Shown here in pieces: positions 33,541 to 45,138 of a stretch of DNA of 64,000 bases (position 1 is its first letter; each line of letters begins with the position of its first letter). The notes beneath the pieces were generated by a model. It saw only the letters and a list, made by a program, of their open reading frames with translations, searched no databases and was not told where the DNA came from. Source of the stretch: Pseudomonadota bacterium (GTDB lineage: Bacteria > Pseudomonadota > Gammaproteobacteria > Burkholderiales > UBA9220); contig JAJZVC010000002.1 in the NCBI GenBank assembly GCA_021845865.1, positions 42,076-106,075 of the forward strand, written 5' to 3'. The translations under genes and the position numbers were made by a program.

Positions 33541-34662
33541 CTAGCGCCCCTTGCCCCGCAGGACGGCGAGGCGGGCCTGGATGGGGCCCGTGATGGGCTC
33601 CAGCTTGCGCCGCATCAGGGTGCCGACGGCGGTGGTGGTGCGGAATACCGGGCGGGCGAGGTTGTTGTCCACGCGGGAAAGAAACAGCAAGGCGCGCAGC
33701 TCCGGTTCCATGGCCGGCGCAGCGGCGAGGACGGCCTGCACGGCCGGTTCGGCTAGCCGGTGTTCGGCTTCGGCCTCCAGGGCGGCGATGGCCGGGTCGA
33801 TGGGAGAGGCTGGCCGCAGGGAGGCGAATTGCGCCCCCAGGGCGTTGAACAGGGCGTTCACCACGTCCTGGTCCGCCGGACGGCGCAGCACCTCTTCCGC
33901 CGTGGCGAGGAAGGCTTGTCCTGCCGCGCCGAGCATGCGCCGCAGCCGTTCCGCCACCGGGTTGCCGGCGGCAATCAGGGGGGCGAGGCCTTCCTCAAGC
34001 GCGTCGGCCTCGGGCCGGGGTGGCAGGGCTTCCGGCAGCGCCTCGGGTCCCCGCTCCAGGAAAGCCACCAAGTAGGTGTTGTTGTGTTTGGCCTTGCTCC
34101 ACAGGCGCTGGCGCACGGGTTCGCCGAGAAGGCCGGGCTGGAGGACGATGCGCACGGTGTCGATGATGGTATGGGGCTCGGTTTCGAAGGGCAGGTGCTC
34201 CACCAGGTATTCCGCCAGCACGTGGCCCATTTCCCCCTGGCGCACGGCGTCCCGCTCCAGCATGCGGCGGGCGTTGTCCCCCGTCGGCATGGCCCACCAG
34301 GCGCGGCGGGCCAGTTCGTCGGTGAGTCCGGGGGAATAGGCCACCGATACCACCGCCTCGTTTTCTCCCAGCAGCAGCAGTTTGTCCAGGCCTTGCTCCC
34401 GGGCCTGGCCCATGCGCGTCCAGCGCTGGAGATAGACGGGGTAGCCGCCGGGAGAGCCGAGGACGTGGCCGGCGAGAAACTCCCGCACCCGCTTCAGGTA
34501 CTGGTCGGCGCCGCAGTTGGGGGAAAGGCGTACCGTGGCCTCCCCCCGGGGGGTGAGGGCATGGAGGGCCATGCCGCCCTCGTCGATGCGCACGGCCTGG
34601 ACTTCGCCGGCCATCAGGACATTGAGGCGCAGGGCGTCCTCGTTGGAGAGTTGGGTTTCCAT
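33541..34662 (-). CDS. DsrS-like conserved protein
   Basis: A 373-residue cytoplasmic protein without membrane segments. The N-terminus (METQLSNEDALRLNVLM) and the central block GSPGGYPVYLQRWTRMGQ, ARRAWWAMPTGDNARRML recall proteins annotated DsrS. That name comes from the dsr sulfur-oxidation locus of purple sulfur bacteria, but relatives occur in many betaproteobacteria without a dsr locus nearby. Here no dsr gene is in the window. It lies in a MoxR/VWA set, 42 bases after the VWA gene. Family recall is from memory, and its biochemical role is unknown. Confidence 0.55.
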   Translation of the reverse strand: METQLSNEDALRLNVLMAGEVQAVRIDEGGMALHALTPRGEATVRLSPNCGADQYLKRVREFLAGHVLGSPGGYPVYLQRWTRMGQAREQGLDKLLLLGENEAVVSVAYSPGLTDELARRAWWAMPTGDNARRMLERDAVRQGEMGHVLAEYLVEHLPFETEPHTIIDTVRIVLQPGLLGEPVRQRLWSKAKHNNTYLVAFLERGPEALPEALPPRPEADALEEGLAPLIAAGNPVAERLRRMLGAAGQAFLATAEEVLRRPADQDVVNALFNALGAQFASLRPASPIDPAIAALEAEAEHRLAEPAVQAVLAAAPAMEPELRALLFLSRVDNNLARPVFRTTTAVGTLMRRKLEPITGPIQARLAVLRGKGR

Positions 34663-34704
34663 GGCTTGAACTTATGCGAAACGGCGCGGGGAGGCAAGCT
34701 CCCC

Positions 34705-35958
34705 TCAATTCAGTTGAACGCGCTGCCCCCAGGGCACCGGGGCCTTGCCCTTGACCAGCCAGACGACGGGATAGCCGGGCTCGGCGGCGGGAAAGTCCCC
34801 TTCCGCGTCGGTGAAGTACACCAGCACGTTGGGGGCTTGGCCCTGGGCCGCGACCCAGTCGAAGACGGGGGTGAAGTCGGTGCCGCCGCCGCCGGCGAAC
34901 TCCCGGGGCAGGGTGAATTCCTCCCAGGGCTCGAAGCGCCAGGGGCTGTCCACCGCCAAGTCGCTGTCGCAGGCGAGCAGGGTCACCCGGGCCCGCAACT
35001 GGCCCTTGAGGGCGTTGATTTCGGCAAGGAATTCCGACAACTCGGCGCTGCTGATCGAGCCGCTGGTATCCAGGGCCACCACCACGTCCACCTGGGCGCT
35101 GCGCAGGCTGGGGAAAATGACGTTGCCCTCCCGGCGGGAGGGGCGCAGGTAACTATAGTCGTCCCGGGCCACCTGGGTGAGGAAACGGGCCAGCACCGCC
35201 CGCCAGGGGAGCTGGGGCTGCAGCAGGCGGTCCACCAGCCGGGCCAGGGGACCGGACAGCTTGCCTGCCTGCTGGGCTTGCTGGGCCGCGCTAGCCAGGT
35301 ATTGCTGCCATTTCTGGGCCAGGGAGTCCCGTTCGCCGGCGGACAGGGGGGGGGGCTGGGAGGCGCCGCCGCGGCCATCCCGGGAGTCCTGCTCCCGCTG
35401 CTGCTGGGGGCTGCTGCCGTCCTTGGGATCCTCCTCGCCTTCCTTCGAGCCGTGGTCCTCGTCCGGGGTATCGTTGGGCAGGGCACCGGCGCCCTGGGAC
35501 GATTCCTCGGCATCGTAGAGGTGGTTGTCCATGGGCTCATCGCTGTCGTGGTCGTCCAGGCAGGGATAGATCTCCTCCGCCGTCATGCCGTCGAAGGAGT
35601 CCAGGGTCAGGGCGCCGGGTGGCGGGACGAGGCCGTCGTTGATCAGCAGGGGGTTGACCGCGTAATCGCAGGCCAGGTCCCAGCGGTGCTTCACCCGGTG
35701 GCCGCGGCGGGCGAAATGGGACAGGGCGCAGTGCAGGGCCTCGTGGGCGAGGACGAATTGCACCTGGTCCACGGAGAGGGCGTCGATGTAGTCCGGGTTG
35801 TAGTAGAAGCGGCGGGCGTCGGTGGCGGTGGTGGCGCACCACTTGGCCCGCGTTTCGGCCAGGGGCAGGCGCAGCACCAGGGCGCCGAGGAAAGGCTTGC
35901 TCATCACCAGCCGGGTGCGGGCGATGGTGAGCTTGGTTTCGATGTCCTTGTCCGCCAT
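34705..35958 (-). CDS. VWA-like, putative metallopeptidase-fold protein (DUF2201 type)
   Basis: A 417-residue protein with two regions. The N-terminal part has a zinc-peptidase-like HExxH (LAHEALHCALSH, about residues 71-82) and a DYAVNPLL segment. A long acidic, glutamine-rich linker separates it from a C-terminal von Willebrand A fold with a MIDAS motif (DTSGSIS, about residue 290) and GGGGTDF. Such proteins pair with MoxR ATPases to remodel or insert cofactors into partner complexes. It starts 12 bases after the MoxR gene stop. The target complex is not evident. Confidence 0.82.
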   Translation of the reverse strand: MADKDIETKLTIARTRLVMSKPFLGALVLRLPLAETRAKWCATTATDARRFYYNPDYIDALSVDQVQFVLAHEALHCALSHFARRGHRVKHRWDLACDYAVNPLLINDGLVPPPGALTLDSFDGMTAEEIYPCLDDHDSDEPMDNHLYDAEESSQGAGALPNDTPDEDHGSKEGEEDPKDGSSPQQQREQDSRDGRGGASQPPPLSAGERDSLAQKWQQYLASAAQQAQQAGKLSGPLARLVDRLLQPQLPWRAVLARFLTQVARDDYSYLRPSRREGNVIFPSLRSAQVDVVVALDTSGSISSAELSEFLAEINALKGQLRARVTLLACDSDLAVDSPWRFEPWEEFTLPREFAGGGGTDFTPVFDWVAAQGQAPNVLVYFTDAEGDFPAAEPGYPVVWLVKGKAPVPWGQRVQLN

Positions 35959-35970
35959 GGCCGGGTGGCG

Positions 35971-37017
35971 CTATCGGAGTTCCAGCAGGATGTCCGCCAC
36001 GCTGTGGGCCCACTGGGCGAACTGGGGCACCGAGAACAGGGGCTGGCCCACGGCGCGCTGCATGTCGGACACCAGCATGACGCCCATTTCCCGCAGGGGC
36101 AGCTTGCCGGCGAAATCGAGAATGCGGCCGTAAACGGCGGCGGCATCGGGGCTGCCCTTGGCGCGGATGGCGCGGGTCACCAGGGCGGCGGCGACGGCAT
36201 ATTGCAGGTCCACCTCCTGGGGGGCCGCCACCTCCTCGCCCCGCAGGATGGCGTCGATGTCCGGCATGCGGTGGAGGTTGTCGACGAAGGCGTAGAGCTC
36301 GGTGCCCGCCGCCTTGCCGACGCAAGCCTGGAGGGTGTCCAGCAGCAGGTCGGGCGTTTCGCCGAACTTCGCCAGGGCCCGGTGGGCGAATTCCCACGAG
36401 CGGGGGCTGGGGAAGGCCGCCGGGTTGTGGGCGGCGTCGAAATCGAACAGCAGTTCCGGCTTGAAGCGCAGGAAGGCGATCAGGCGCTCGTCGATGCCGT
36501 AGCCGTAGGCCCAGTTCACCCAGTCCTCCAGGTGGGGCTCGATTTCGAAGTGGGAAAAGCGGTTGGCCAGGGGGGCGGGCATGGTATAGGTCACCCCACG
36601 GTCTCCCTGGCGGTTGCCGGCGGCGAAAATGGCCCAGCCCTCGGGAACCCGGTATTCACCCAGGCGGCGGTCGAGAATCAGCTGGTAGGCGGCGGCGGAA
36701 ACGCTGGGGGGGGCGGCGTTGATCTCGTCCAGGAACAGCACGCCGTAGGCCGGATTCCGCTGTGCGTCGGGCAGCATGGCGGGGACGGCCCACTCCACCT
36801 TGTCGCCGTTGCGGAAGGGGATGCCCCGCAGGTCGGAGGGTTCCATCTGGGACAGGCGCACGTCCACCACCGGCGCCCCGTGGCGCGCCGCCACCTGGGC
36901 GATAATCTGGGACTTGCCGACCCCCGGGGGGCCCCATAGCATGACCGGGGTATGGATGCCCTCCCGGGCGCTGAGAAATTCCCGTTCCAGGATGTTGATC
37001 AGATGGGCGGGGCGCAT
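35971..37017 (-). CDS. MoxR-family AAA+ ATPase
   Basis: A 348-residue AAA+ chaperone. Walker A is GPPGVGKSQII (about residues 29-39), Walker B GVLFLDEINAAPP, sensor 1 IFAAGNRQGD, and an arginine-finger region follows in NRFSHFEIEP. MoxR ATPases work with VWA-domain partners to activate large enzymes or complexes. It heads the leftward MoxR-VWA-DsrS-like-unknown cluster. A TATAAT hexamer lies on the minus strand at 37055-37050, 33 bases upstream, as a possible -10 box. Confidence 0.9.
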   Translation of the reverse strand: MRPAHLINILEREFLSAREGIHTPVMLWGPPGVGKSQIIAQVAARHGAPVVDVRLSQMEPSDLRGIPFRNGDKVEWAVPAMLPDAQRNPAYGVLFLDEINAAPPSVSAAAYQLILDRRLGEYRVPEGWAIFAAGNRQGDRGVTYTMPAPLANRFSHFEIEPHLEDWVNWAYGYGIDERLIAFLRFKPELLFDFDAAHNPAAFPSPRSWEFAHRALAKFGETPDLLLDTLQACVGKAAGTELYAFVDNLHRMPDIDAILRGEEVAAPQEVDLQYAVAAALVTRAIRAKGSPDAAAVYGRILDFAGKLPLREMGVMLVSDMQRAVGQPLFSVPQFAQWAHSVADILLELR

Positions 37018-37049
37018 GGAATCTCCGTTTAGACCGAGTACAAGAGTCG

Positions 37050-37055
37050 ATTATA
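37050..37055 (-). promoter_or_regulatory. Candidate -10 box of the MoxR cluster
   Basis: TATAAT on the minus strand, 33 bases before the MoxR start. The -35 partner is unclear. Confidence 0.35.
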
Positions 37056-37101
37056 ACGGCGGTGGGTTCCCTTGAATAGTTGACAGACGAACTAAGGTAA
37101 T

Positions 37102-37129
37102 GGGAAAGGAGTAGAATCCTTCCCTTTTT
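37102..37129 (+). terminator. Terminator-like leader hairpin before dus
   Basis: GGGAAAGGA, loop GTAGAA, TCCTTCCC, then TTTTT. The stem has one bulged A. It ends 18 bases before the dus ATG, with TTGACA upstream at 37080-37085. No plus-strand gene precedes it, so it looks like a leader attenuator. Confidence 0.5.
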
Positions 37130-37147
37130 GTTTCGCCCCCTGCTCCC

Positions 37148-38074
37148 ATGCGTCTCTTTCTCGCCCCCATGGAAGGGCTCGCCGATGCGGTGATGCGCGA
37201 CGTGCTGACCCGCCTGGGCGGCATCGACCTGTGCGTGGCCGAGTTCGTTCGCGTTACCCACCATCTCCTGTCCGAGCGGGTGCTGCTGCGCACCGTGCCG
37301 GAGCTGGCCAACGGCGGCTGCACCCCCGCCGGTGTGCCGGTACGGCTGCAACTGCTGGGCAGCGACCCAGTGTGCCTGGCGGAGAACGCCGCCCAGGCCG
37401 CCGAACTTGGGGCGCCGGGAATCGACCTGAATTTCGGCTGCCCCGCCCCCACCGTCAACCGCCACGGCGGCGGCGCCGTGCTGCTGGCGGAACCGGAACG
37501 TATCCACGCCATTGTCGCCGCCGCCCGCCGGGCTGTGCCCGAGGGCGTGCCGGTCACCGCCAAGATGCGCCTCGGCCTGGAGGATACTTCCCTGGCCCTG
37601 GACTGCGCCCGGGCCATCGAGGCCGGCGGTGCCGACGAACTCACCGTCCACGCCCGCACCCGGGCCGACCGCTACCGCCCCCCTGCCCGCTGGGAATGGC
37701 TGGCCCGCATCCGCGAGGAGGTGGCCTTGCCCCTGGTGGCCAACGGCGACGTGTGGACGCCGGGGGACTGGGAGAAAATCCGCCAGGTGAGCGGCTGCGG
37801 TGACGTGATGATCGGCCGCGGCCTTATCATCCGGCCAGACCTCGCCCGGCGCATCAAGTCCGGCGGCGAGCCGATGCCTTGGAGGGAACTGCTGCCGGTG
37901 GTGGAGGCGTACTATGCCCTGGTGCGGGCCAGAGTGGACCCACGCCATGCTCCCGGCCGGCTCAAGCAGTGGCTGGGGATGCTGGCTTCGGCCTACCCCG
38001 AGGCGGAGGAACTCCACCGCCGGCTGCGCGCCGAACGGGACGCCGAGGAACTGGCACGGCGGTTGAGAGAATAA
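37148..38074 (+). CDS. dusC: tRNA-dihydrouridine synthase (DusC-like)
   Basis: FMN-dependent enzyme reducing uridine to dihydrouridine in tRNA. The 308 residues match DusC (about 315). Features: N-terminal FLAPMEGLADAVMR, the catalytic cysteine in DLNFGCPAPTVNRHGGGA (Cys about residue 98), TVHARTRADRY for substrate/FMN binding, and GDVMIGRGLI. The APMEG start and short C-terminal domain fit DusC better than DusA or DusB; the tRNA position modified (U16 in E. coli DusC) is inferred. Divergent from the MoxR cluster and convergent with hemL. Confidence 0.9.
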   Translation: MRLFLAPMEGLADAVMRDVLTRLGGIDLCVAEFVRVTHHLLSERVLLRTVPELANGGCTPAGVPVRLQLLGSDPVCLAENAAQAAELGAPGIDLNFGCPAPTVNRHGGGAVLLAEPERIHAIVAAARRAVPEGVPVTAKMRLGLEDTSLALDCARAIEAGGADELTVHARTRADRYRPPARWEWLARIREEVALPLVANGDVWTPGDWEKIRQVSGCGDVMIGRGLIIRPDLARRIKSGGEPMPWRELLPVVEAYYALVRARVDPRHAPGRLKQWLGMLASAYPEAEELHRRLRAERDAEELARRLRE

Positions 38075-38078
38075 GCGG

Positions 38079-38102
38079 GGCGTAGGAGGAAAGTCCTACG
38101 CC
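38079..38102. terminator. Hairpin between convergent dusC and hemL
   Basis: GGCGTAGGA, loop GGAAAG, TCCTACGCC: a perfect 9-bp stem between the two stops. T-runs are poor on both strands, so it is a modest bidirectional terminator candidate. Confidence 0.5.
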
Positions 38103-38109
38103 GTCGGTG

Positions 38110-39390
<1,281 letters not shown>

Positions 39391-39401
39391 GGTCGCTATC
39401 G

Positions 39402-40022
39402 TCAATGCTGGGTTGCGAATTTCGCGGCGAAGGCCGCGGCCGTGATCCGGATGTCGGTGCTGTCGAAGAGGGCGGAAATTACCGCCACGGCGTCGGCGCC
39501 GGCGTCGATCAGTGTATCAAAGTTGTCCAGGGTAATGCCGCCGATGGCCACTACCGGCAGGTGGACGCGGGTTTTGGCTTGGCGCAGCAGTCCCGGCGAA
39601 GCGGGAACGGCGTCAGGCTTGGTGGGCGAGGGAAAAAAGCTGCCGAAGGCCACGTAGTCGGCGCCCTCCCGGTCCGCCAGCAGAGCCCGGGTAAAGTCGG
39701 CATAGCAGGAGACGCCGATGAGCTTGTCCGGCCCCAGGATCATCCGCGCTTCCTTCACCGTGCCGTCGTCCTTGCCCAAGTGCACGCCGTCGGCGTTGAC
39801 CAGGTCGGCCAGGCGCAGGTCGTCGTTGATGATCAGGGGGACGCGGTGTTCCCGGCACAGGACCGCCAGTTCGCTGGCCTGCTCGTGGCGCAGGGCCACG
39901 TCGCTGCTCTTGCTGCGGTATTGCACCACCGCCGCGCCGCCTTCCAGGGCAAGGGCGACCTTGGCCAGCAGGGCTTCGGTGTCCGGGATGTCCGGCGTGA
40001 TGGCGTAGAGCCCCTTAATCAT
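39402..40022 (-). CDS. thiE: Thiamine-phosphate synthase
   Basis: Joins HMP-pyrophosphate and the thiazole phosphate into thiamine monophosphate. A 206-residue TIM-barrel protein with the pyrophosphate-binding QYRSKSSD segment, [20 protein letters not shown] and [10 protein letters not shown]. These follow the order of the ThiE family. ATG 40022 overlaps the thiD stop by eight bases, so translation is likely coupled. Confidence 0.95.
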   Translation of the reverse strand: MIKGLYAITPDIPDTEALLAKVALALEGGAAVVQYRSKSSDVALRHEQASELAVLCREHRVPLIINDDLRLADLVNADGVHLGKDDGTVKEARMILGPDKLIGVSCYADFTRALLADREGADYVAFGSFFPSPTKPDAVPASPGLLRQAKTRVHLPVVAIGGITLDNFDTLIDAGADAVAVISALFDSTDIRITAAAFAAKFATQH

Positions 40023-40833
40023 TGGTTTCCTGCTGGCGGGCCCAGAAAAAGCGGTCGGGAATGAACTGTCCCATGCCGGGGCGGAAAGCGGTGGCCAGGC
40101 TCTGCCAGGTGAAATCCTGGGCCTCCTTCACTGCCTCGTCCACTCCCAGGCCGAAGGCCAGGCCGGCGGCGATGGCCGAGGCGAGGGTGCAGCCGGAGCC
40201 GTGGTAGCTGCCGGGAAGGCGGTCCCACTTGTCGGCGAGAAGGATGCCGTCCCGGTGGTAGAGGGTGTTCACCACCTGGGGGGTGTTCTCGTGGGTGCCG
40301 GTGATCAGCACGTATTCGCAGCCGGTTTCCAGCAGCTCCCGGGCGCAGCTCTCCTGGTCGGTGGGGCTGTCCTCGTCGAATTCGTCGAAAGCCAGGCGCC
40401 GGGCCTCGATGCTGTTGGGAGTGATGAGGGTGCTCTGGGGGATCAGCATCTCCCGCAGGGCGTCGATCATGTCCTCCGTCGCCAGCTCGTCGCCCCGGCC
40501 GGAGGCCAGCACCGGGTCCAGCACCAGGGGGATGTCCGGGTAGTCGGCGACGATCTCGGCGATGGCGGCGATGGCTTCCACGCTGCCCAGCAGGCCGAGC
40601 TTGAAGCAGGCCACGGGCATGTCTTCGAGCACGGCCCGGGCTTGATCGGCCACCCACTCGGCGTCGAGGGCCATGACGTCGTCCACCCCGACGGTGTCCT
40701 GGATGGTGACGCCGGTCACTACCGACAGGGGGTGGCAGCCCATGCTCGCCAGGGTCAGGATGTCGGCCTGGAGGCCGGCGCCGCTGCTGGGGTCGGTGGC
40801 CGCGAAAGTGAGGACGATGGGCGGGGTGGGCAT
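40015..40833 (-). CDS. thiD: Hydroxymethylpyrimidine / phosphomethylpyrimidine kinase
   Basis: Ribokinase-fold enzyme that phosphorylates HMP and HMP-P in thiamine synthesis. The 272-residue protein has TFAATDPSSGAGLQADI at the N-terminus, DPVLASGRGDEL, and the anion-hole/catalytic GSYHGSGCTLASAIAAGLA near the C-terminus. It lies between uppP (50-base gap) and thiE (overlap), forming a thiDE pair downstream of thiC. Confidence 0.95.
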   Translation of the reverse strand: MPTPPIVLTFAATDPSSGAGLQADILTLASMGCHPLSVVTGVTIQDTVGVDDVMALDAEWVADQARAVLEDMPVACFKLGLLGSVEAIAAIAEIVADYPDIPLVLDPVLASGRGDELATEDMIDALREMLIPQSTLITPNSIEARRLAFDEFDEDSPTDQESCARELLETGCEYVLITGTHENTPQVVNTLYHRDGILLADKWDRLPGSYHGSGCTLASAIAAGLAFGLGVDEAVKEAQDFTWQSLATAFRPGMGQFIPDRFFWARQQETND

Positions 40834-40882
40834 GATTTAGGACAGGGGCTTAAAAACCAATGGTAGCAGGTTTGCCGCTCGC

Positions 40883-41707
40883 CTAACCAGCCGACCATTC
40901 CACCCAGCCCCCATAGGCCGTGACCAGGACGACGAGGCCGAAGGCGATGCGGTACCAGGCGAAGAGGGAGAAGTCGTGGCGCGAGATATAGCGCAGCAGG
41001 CCGCGCACGGCGAGGAAGGCGCTGACGAAGGCGGTGACGAAGCCGACGGCGAACATGCCCAGGTCGTCGAAGTGCAGCGCATCCCGGTGCTTGAACACGT
41101 CGTAGAAGGTGGCCGCGAACATGGTGGGGATGGCGAGGAAAAAGGAGAACTCCGTCGCCGCCTTGCGGGACAGGCCGAAGAACAGGCCGCCGATGATGGT
41201 GGCGCCGGAGCGGGACGTGCCGGGAATCAGGGACAGGGCCTGGGCGCAGCCGATTTTCAGGGCGTCGCGCCAGGTCATGTCCTCCACCCGTTCCACGCTG
41301 ATGCGGTGCTGCCGCCGTTCCGCCCACAGGATCAGCACCCCGCCGACGATGAAGGCCAGGGCCACCGGCACCGGCTTGAAGAGGTAGAGTTTGATTTTCT
41401 TGATGAATAGCAGCCCCAGCACGGCGGCGGGGAGGAAGGCGATGAGCAGGTTGAAAACGAAGCGCCGGGCCTCTTCCTGCCGAGGAAGCTGGATGATTAC
41501 CTCCGCCAGCTTGTGGCGGTATTCCCAGCACACCGCCAGGATGGCGCCAAGCTGGATGACGATCTCGAACACCTTGCCCTTTTCGTCGTTGAAATTCAGC
41601 AGGTCGCCGGCCAGGATAAGGTGGCCGGTGCTGGAAATGGGCAGGAATTCGGTCAGACCCTCGACGATGCCGAGGATGAAGGCCTTGAGGAGCAGCAGGG
41701 TATCCAT
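40883..41707 (-). CDS. uppP: Undecaprenyl-diphosphate phosphatase UppP (BacA)
   Basis: Inner-membrane enzyme that recycles undecaprenyl pyrophosphate for cell-wall and O-antigen synthesis; confers bacitracin resistance when abundant. A 274-residue protein with about eight helices and both catalytic signatures: [14 protein letters not shown] (about 17-30) and [15 protein letters not shown]. It stands between thiC and thiD on the same strand. A TATAAT at 41737-41732, inside the thiC-uppP junction, could give it its own promoter, so co-transcription with thi genes is possible but not proven. Confidence 0.95.
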   Translation of the reverse strand: MDTLLLLKAFILGIVEGLTEFLPISSTGHLILAGDLLNFNDEKGKVFEIVIQLGAILAVCWEYRHKLAEVIIQLPRQEEARRFVFNLLIAFLPAAVLGLLFIKKIKLYLFKPVPVALAFIVGGVLILWAERRQHRISVERVEDMTWRDALKIGCAQALSLIPGTSRSGATIIGGLFFGLSRKAATEFSFFLAIPTMFAATFYDVFKHRDALHFDDLGMFAVGFVTAFVSAFLAVRGLLRYISRHDFSLFAWYRIAFGLVVLVTAYGGWVEWSAG

Positions 41708-41731
41708 GGGGGTCCGGGAAGCGAAACCTCC

Positions 41732-41737
41732 ATTATA
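41732..41737 (-). promoter_or_regulatory. Candidate -10 box of uppP
   Basis: TATAAT on the minus strand 25 bases before the uppP ATG; no good -35 hexamer at 16-18 bases. It may allow uppP transcription independent of the riboswitch. Confidence 0.3.
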
Positions 41738-41749
41738 CCGGATGCCGTG

Positions 41750-43730
<1,981 letters not shown>

Positions 43731-43808
43731 ATGTGGAAAACTACTGGAGTTGTGGAATAATTGCAAGCCGTACTCAACAATTTACGACAAACCAAGGGGA
43801 GTGACACG

Positions 43809-44462
43809 ATGGACATGGAACGCGCCCGCTTCAACATGGTGGAACAGCAAATCCGCCCGTGGGAGGTACTGAACGACAAGGTGCTGGACCTGCTGTTCAA
43901 GGTCCGTCGGGAGAACTTCGTGCCCGAGTCCTATAAGAAACTGGCCTTCGCCGACATGCAGATTCCCCTTGGCAATGGCGAGGTGATGCTGGAACCCAAG
44001 CTGGAGGCGCGTATTCTTCAGGAACTCGAACTGCGGGACGGCGACCGGGTGCTGGAAGTGGGCACCGGCAGCGGCTACATGACGGCTCTCCTGGCCCATT
44101 TTGCCGCCCACGTCTACAGCGTGGAAATCGTTCCCGAATTGGCCGAGGAGGCCAAGCGCAAGATGGAAAGCCGCGGCATCGAGAATGTGACGGTGGAAAC
44201 CGGCGATGCCGCCCGGGGCTGGGACCGCCATGGCCCCTACGACGTGGTTGTCATCACCGGTTCTCTGCCGGTGCTGCCGGAGGCTTTCCAGCAAAGCCTC
44301 AAGGTGGGCGGCCGCCTCTTCGCCATCGTTGGCGAGGCGCCGGCCATGCGTGCCGAACTGGTCACCCGCGTGGGTGCCGATGCTTTCCGCCGCGAAGACC
44401 TGTTCGAGACCTGCGTGCCTCCCTTGCGCAATGTTCAGGTGCCTTCCCGCTTCGTGTTCTGA
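43809..44462 (+). CDS. Protein-L-isoaspartate O-methyltransferase family protein
   Basis: A 217-residue SAM methyltransferase of the PCMT family. Motif I is VLEVGTGSGYMTALLA (about residues 80-95), with post-motif acidic residue in YSVEIVPELAEEA and GDAARGWDRHGPYDVVVITGS. The substrate loop of classical Pcm (serine-rich VSAPHM) is replaced by the N-terminal MVEQQIRPWEVLNDKVL. This is typical of the shorter betaproteobacterial homologue whose repair activity is unproven. ATG 43809 has AAGGGGAG upstream. Its stop overlaps the rhodanese start (TGATG). Divergent from thiC. Confidence 0.87.
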   Translation: MDMERARFNMVEQQIRPWEVLNDKVLDLLFKVRRENFVPESYKKLAFADMQIPLGNGEVMLEPKLEARILQELELRDGDRVLEVGTGSGYMTALLAHFAAHVYSVEIVPELAEEAKRKMESRGIENVTVETGDAARGWDRHGPYDVVVITGSLPVLPEAFQQSLKVGGRLFAIVGEAPAMRAELVTRVGADAFRREDLFETCVPPLRNVQVPSRFVF

Positions 44463-44785
44463 TGCAGCAGCTGTCCCCCGTTTCCCTGCGCCAATGGCTG
44501 GATGATCCGAACCGCCGAAAACCGCTGCTGCTCGATGTCAGGGAACCATGGGAGTTCGAATACTGCCGCATCGACGGCTCGCTGCTGGTGCCGATGCGGG
44601 ATGTGCCGGCCAAGTTCGGCGACCTCGATGCCCAGGGGGAGGTGGTGGTGATCTGCCACCACGGCATCCGCAGCCATCAGGTGGCCCTCTTCCTGGAACA
44701 CTACGGTTTTGCCGCGGTTTACAACCTGCAGGGCGGCGTGGACGCCTGGGCCAGGGAAGTCGACCCTGGCATGCGTAAATATTGA
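44462..44785 (+). CDS. Single-domain rhodanese-like protein
   Basis: A 107-residue rhodanese domain. The active-site loop is CHHGIRS with catalytic cysteine near residue 65, and the N-terminal LLDVREPWEFEYCRIDGS motif is complete. Such proteins move persulfide sulfur or, in non-thiosulfate forms, bind other thiols. It has no signal peptide, so it is cytoplasmic. It is translationally coupled to the PCMT-family gene (1-base overlap) and followed by a PilZ gene. Its physiological sulfur acceptor is unknown. Confidence 0.9.
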   Translation: MQQLSPVSLRQWLDDPNRRKPLLLDVREPWEFEYCRIDGSLLVPMRDVPAKFGDLDAQGEVVVICHHGIRSHQVALFLEHYGFAAVYNLQGGVDAWAREVDPGMRKY

Positions 44786-44787
44786 AA

Positions 44788-45138
44788 ATGACGGAACATC
44801 GCCATCAACCCCGAACCCTGGTCCATTGGAAAGTGGTCATTGCCGCCGGGGGCCATGTCTTCGAGGGCCATGCCGTGGACGTGTCCACGGAGGGCATGAC
44901 GCTTCTCAGCCCCAACCGCATGGACGAAAAGCAGCACTGCAAGGTGCAGTTCTCGATTCCCGGTCTGGAAAAAGGGACGGCGCGGCTGGTGCAGATCGAT
45001 GCGGTGGTGGTCAACGTCGTGTTGGCGGCCCACCTTTACGAATTCCGCGTCGGGGTGCACTTCCTCGGCTTGGCCGGCGGCGACCGGGTCGCCCTGGAAA
45101 CCTTCTTGAAGAATCACTTTCCCGTCTTGGGCGTTTAA
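44788..45138 (+). CDS. Small PilZ-domain protein (second copy type)
   Basis: A 116-residue PilZ domain with RHQPR (RxxxR) near residues 5-9 and DVSTEG (DxSxxG) near 33-38, so both cyclic di-GMP signatures are present. ATG 44788 is used; TTG 44782 overlapping the rhodanese stop is an alternative. Its TAA stop shares TTAA with the stop of convergent waaA (4-bp overlap), mirroring the priA-side PilZ gene. Confidence 0.8.
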   Translation: MTEHRHQPRTLVHWKVVIAAGGHVFEGHAVDVSTEGMTLLSPNRMDEKQHCKVQFSIPGLEKGTARLVQIDAVVVNVVLAAHLYEFRVGVHFLGLAGGDRVALETFLKNHFPVLGV

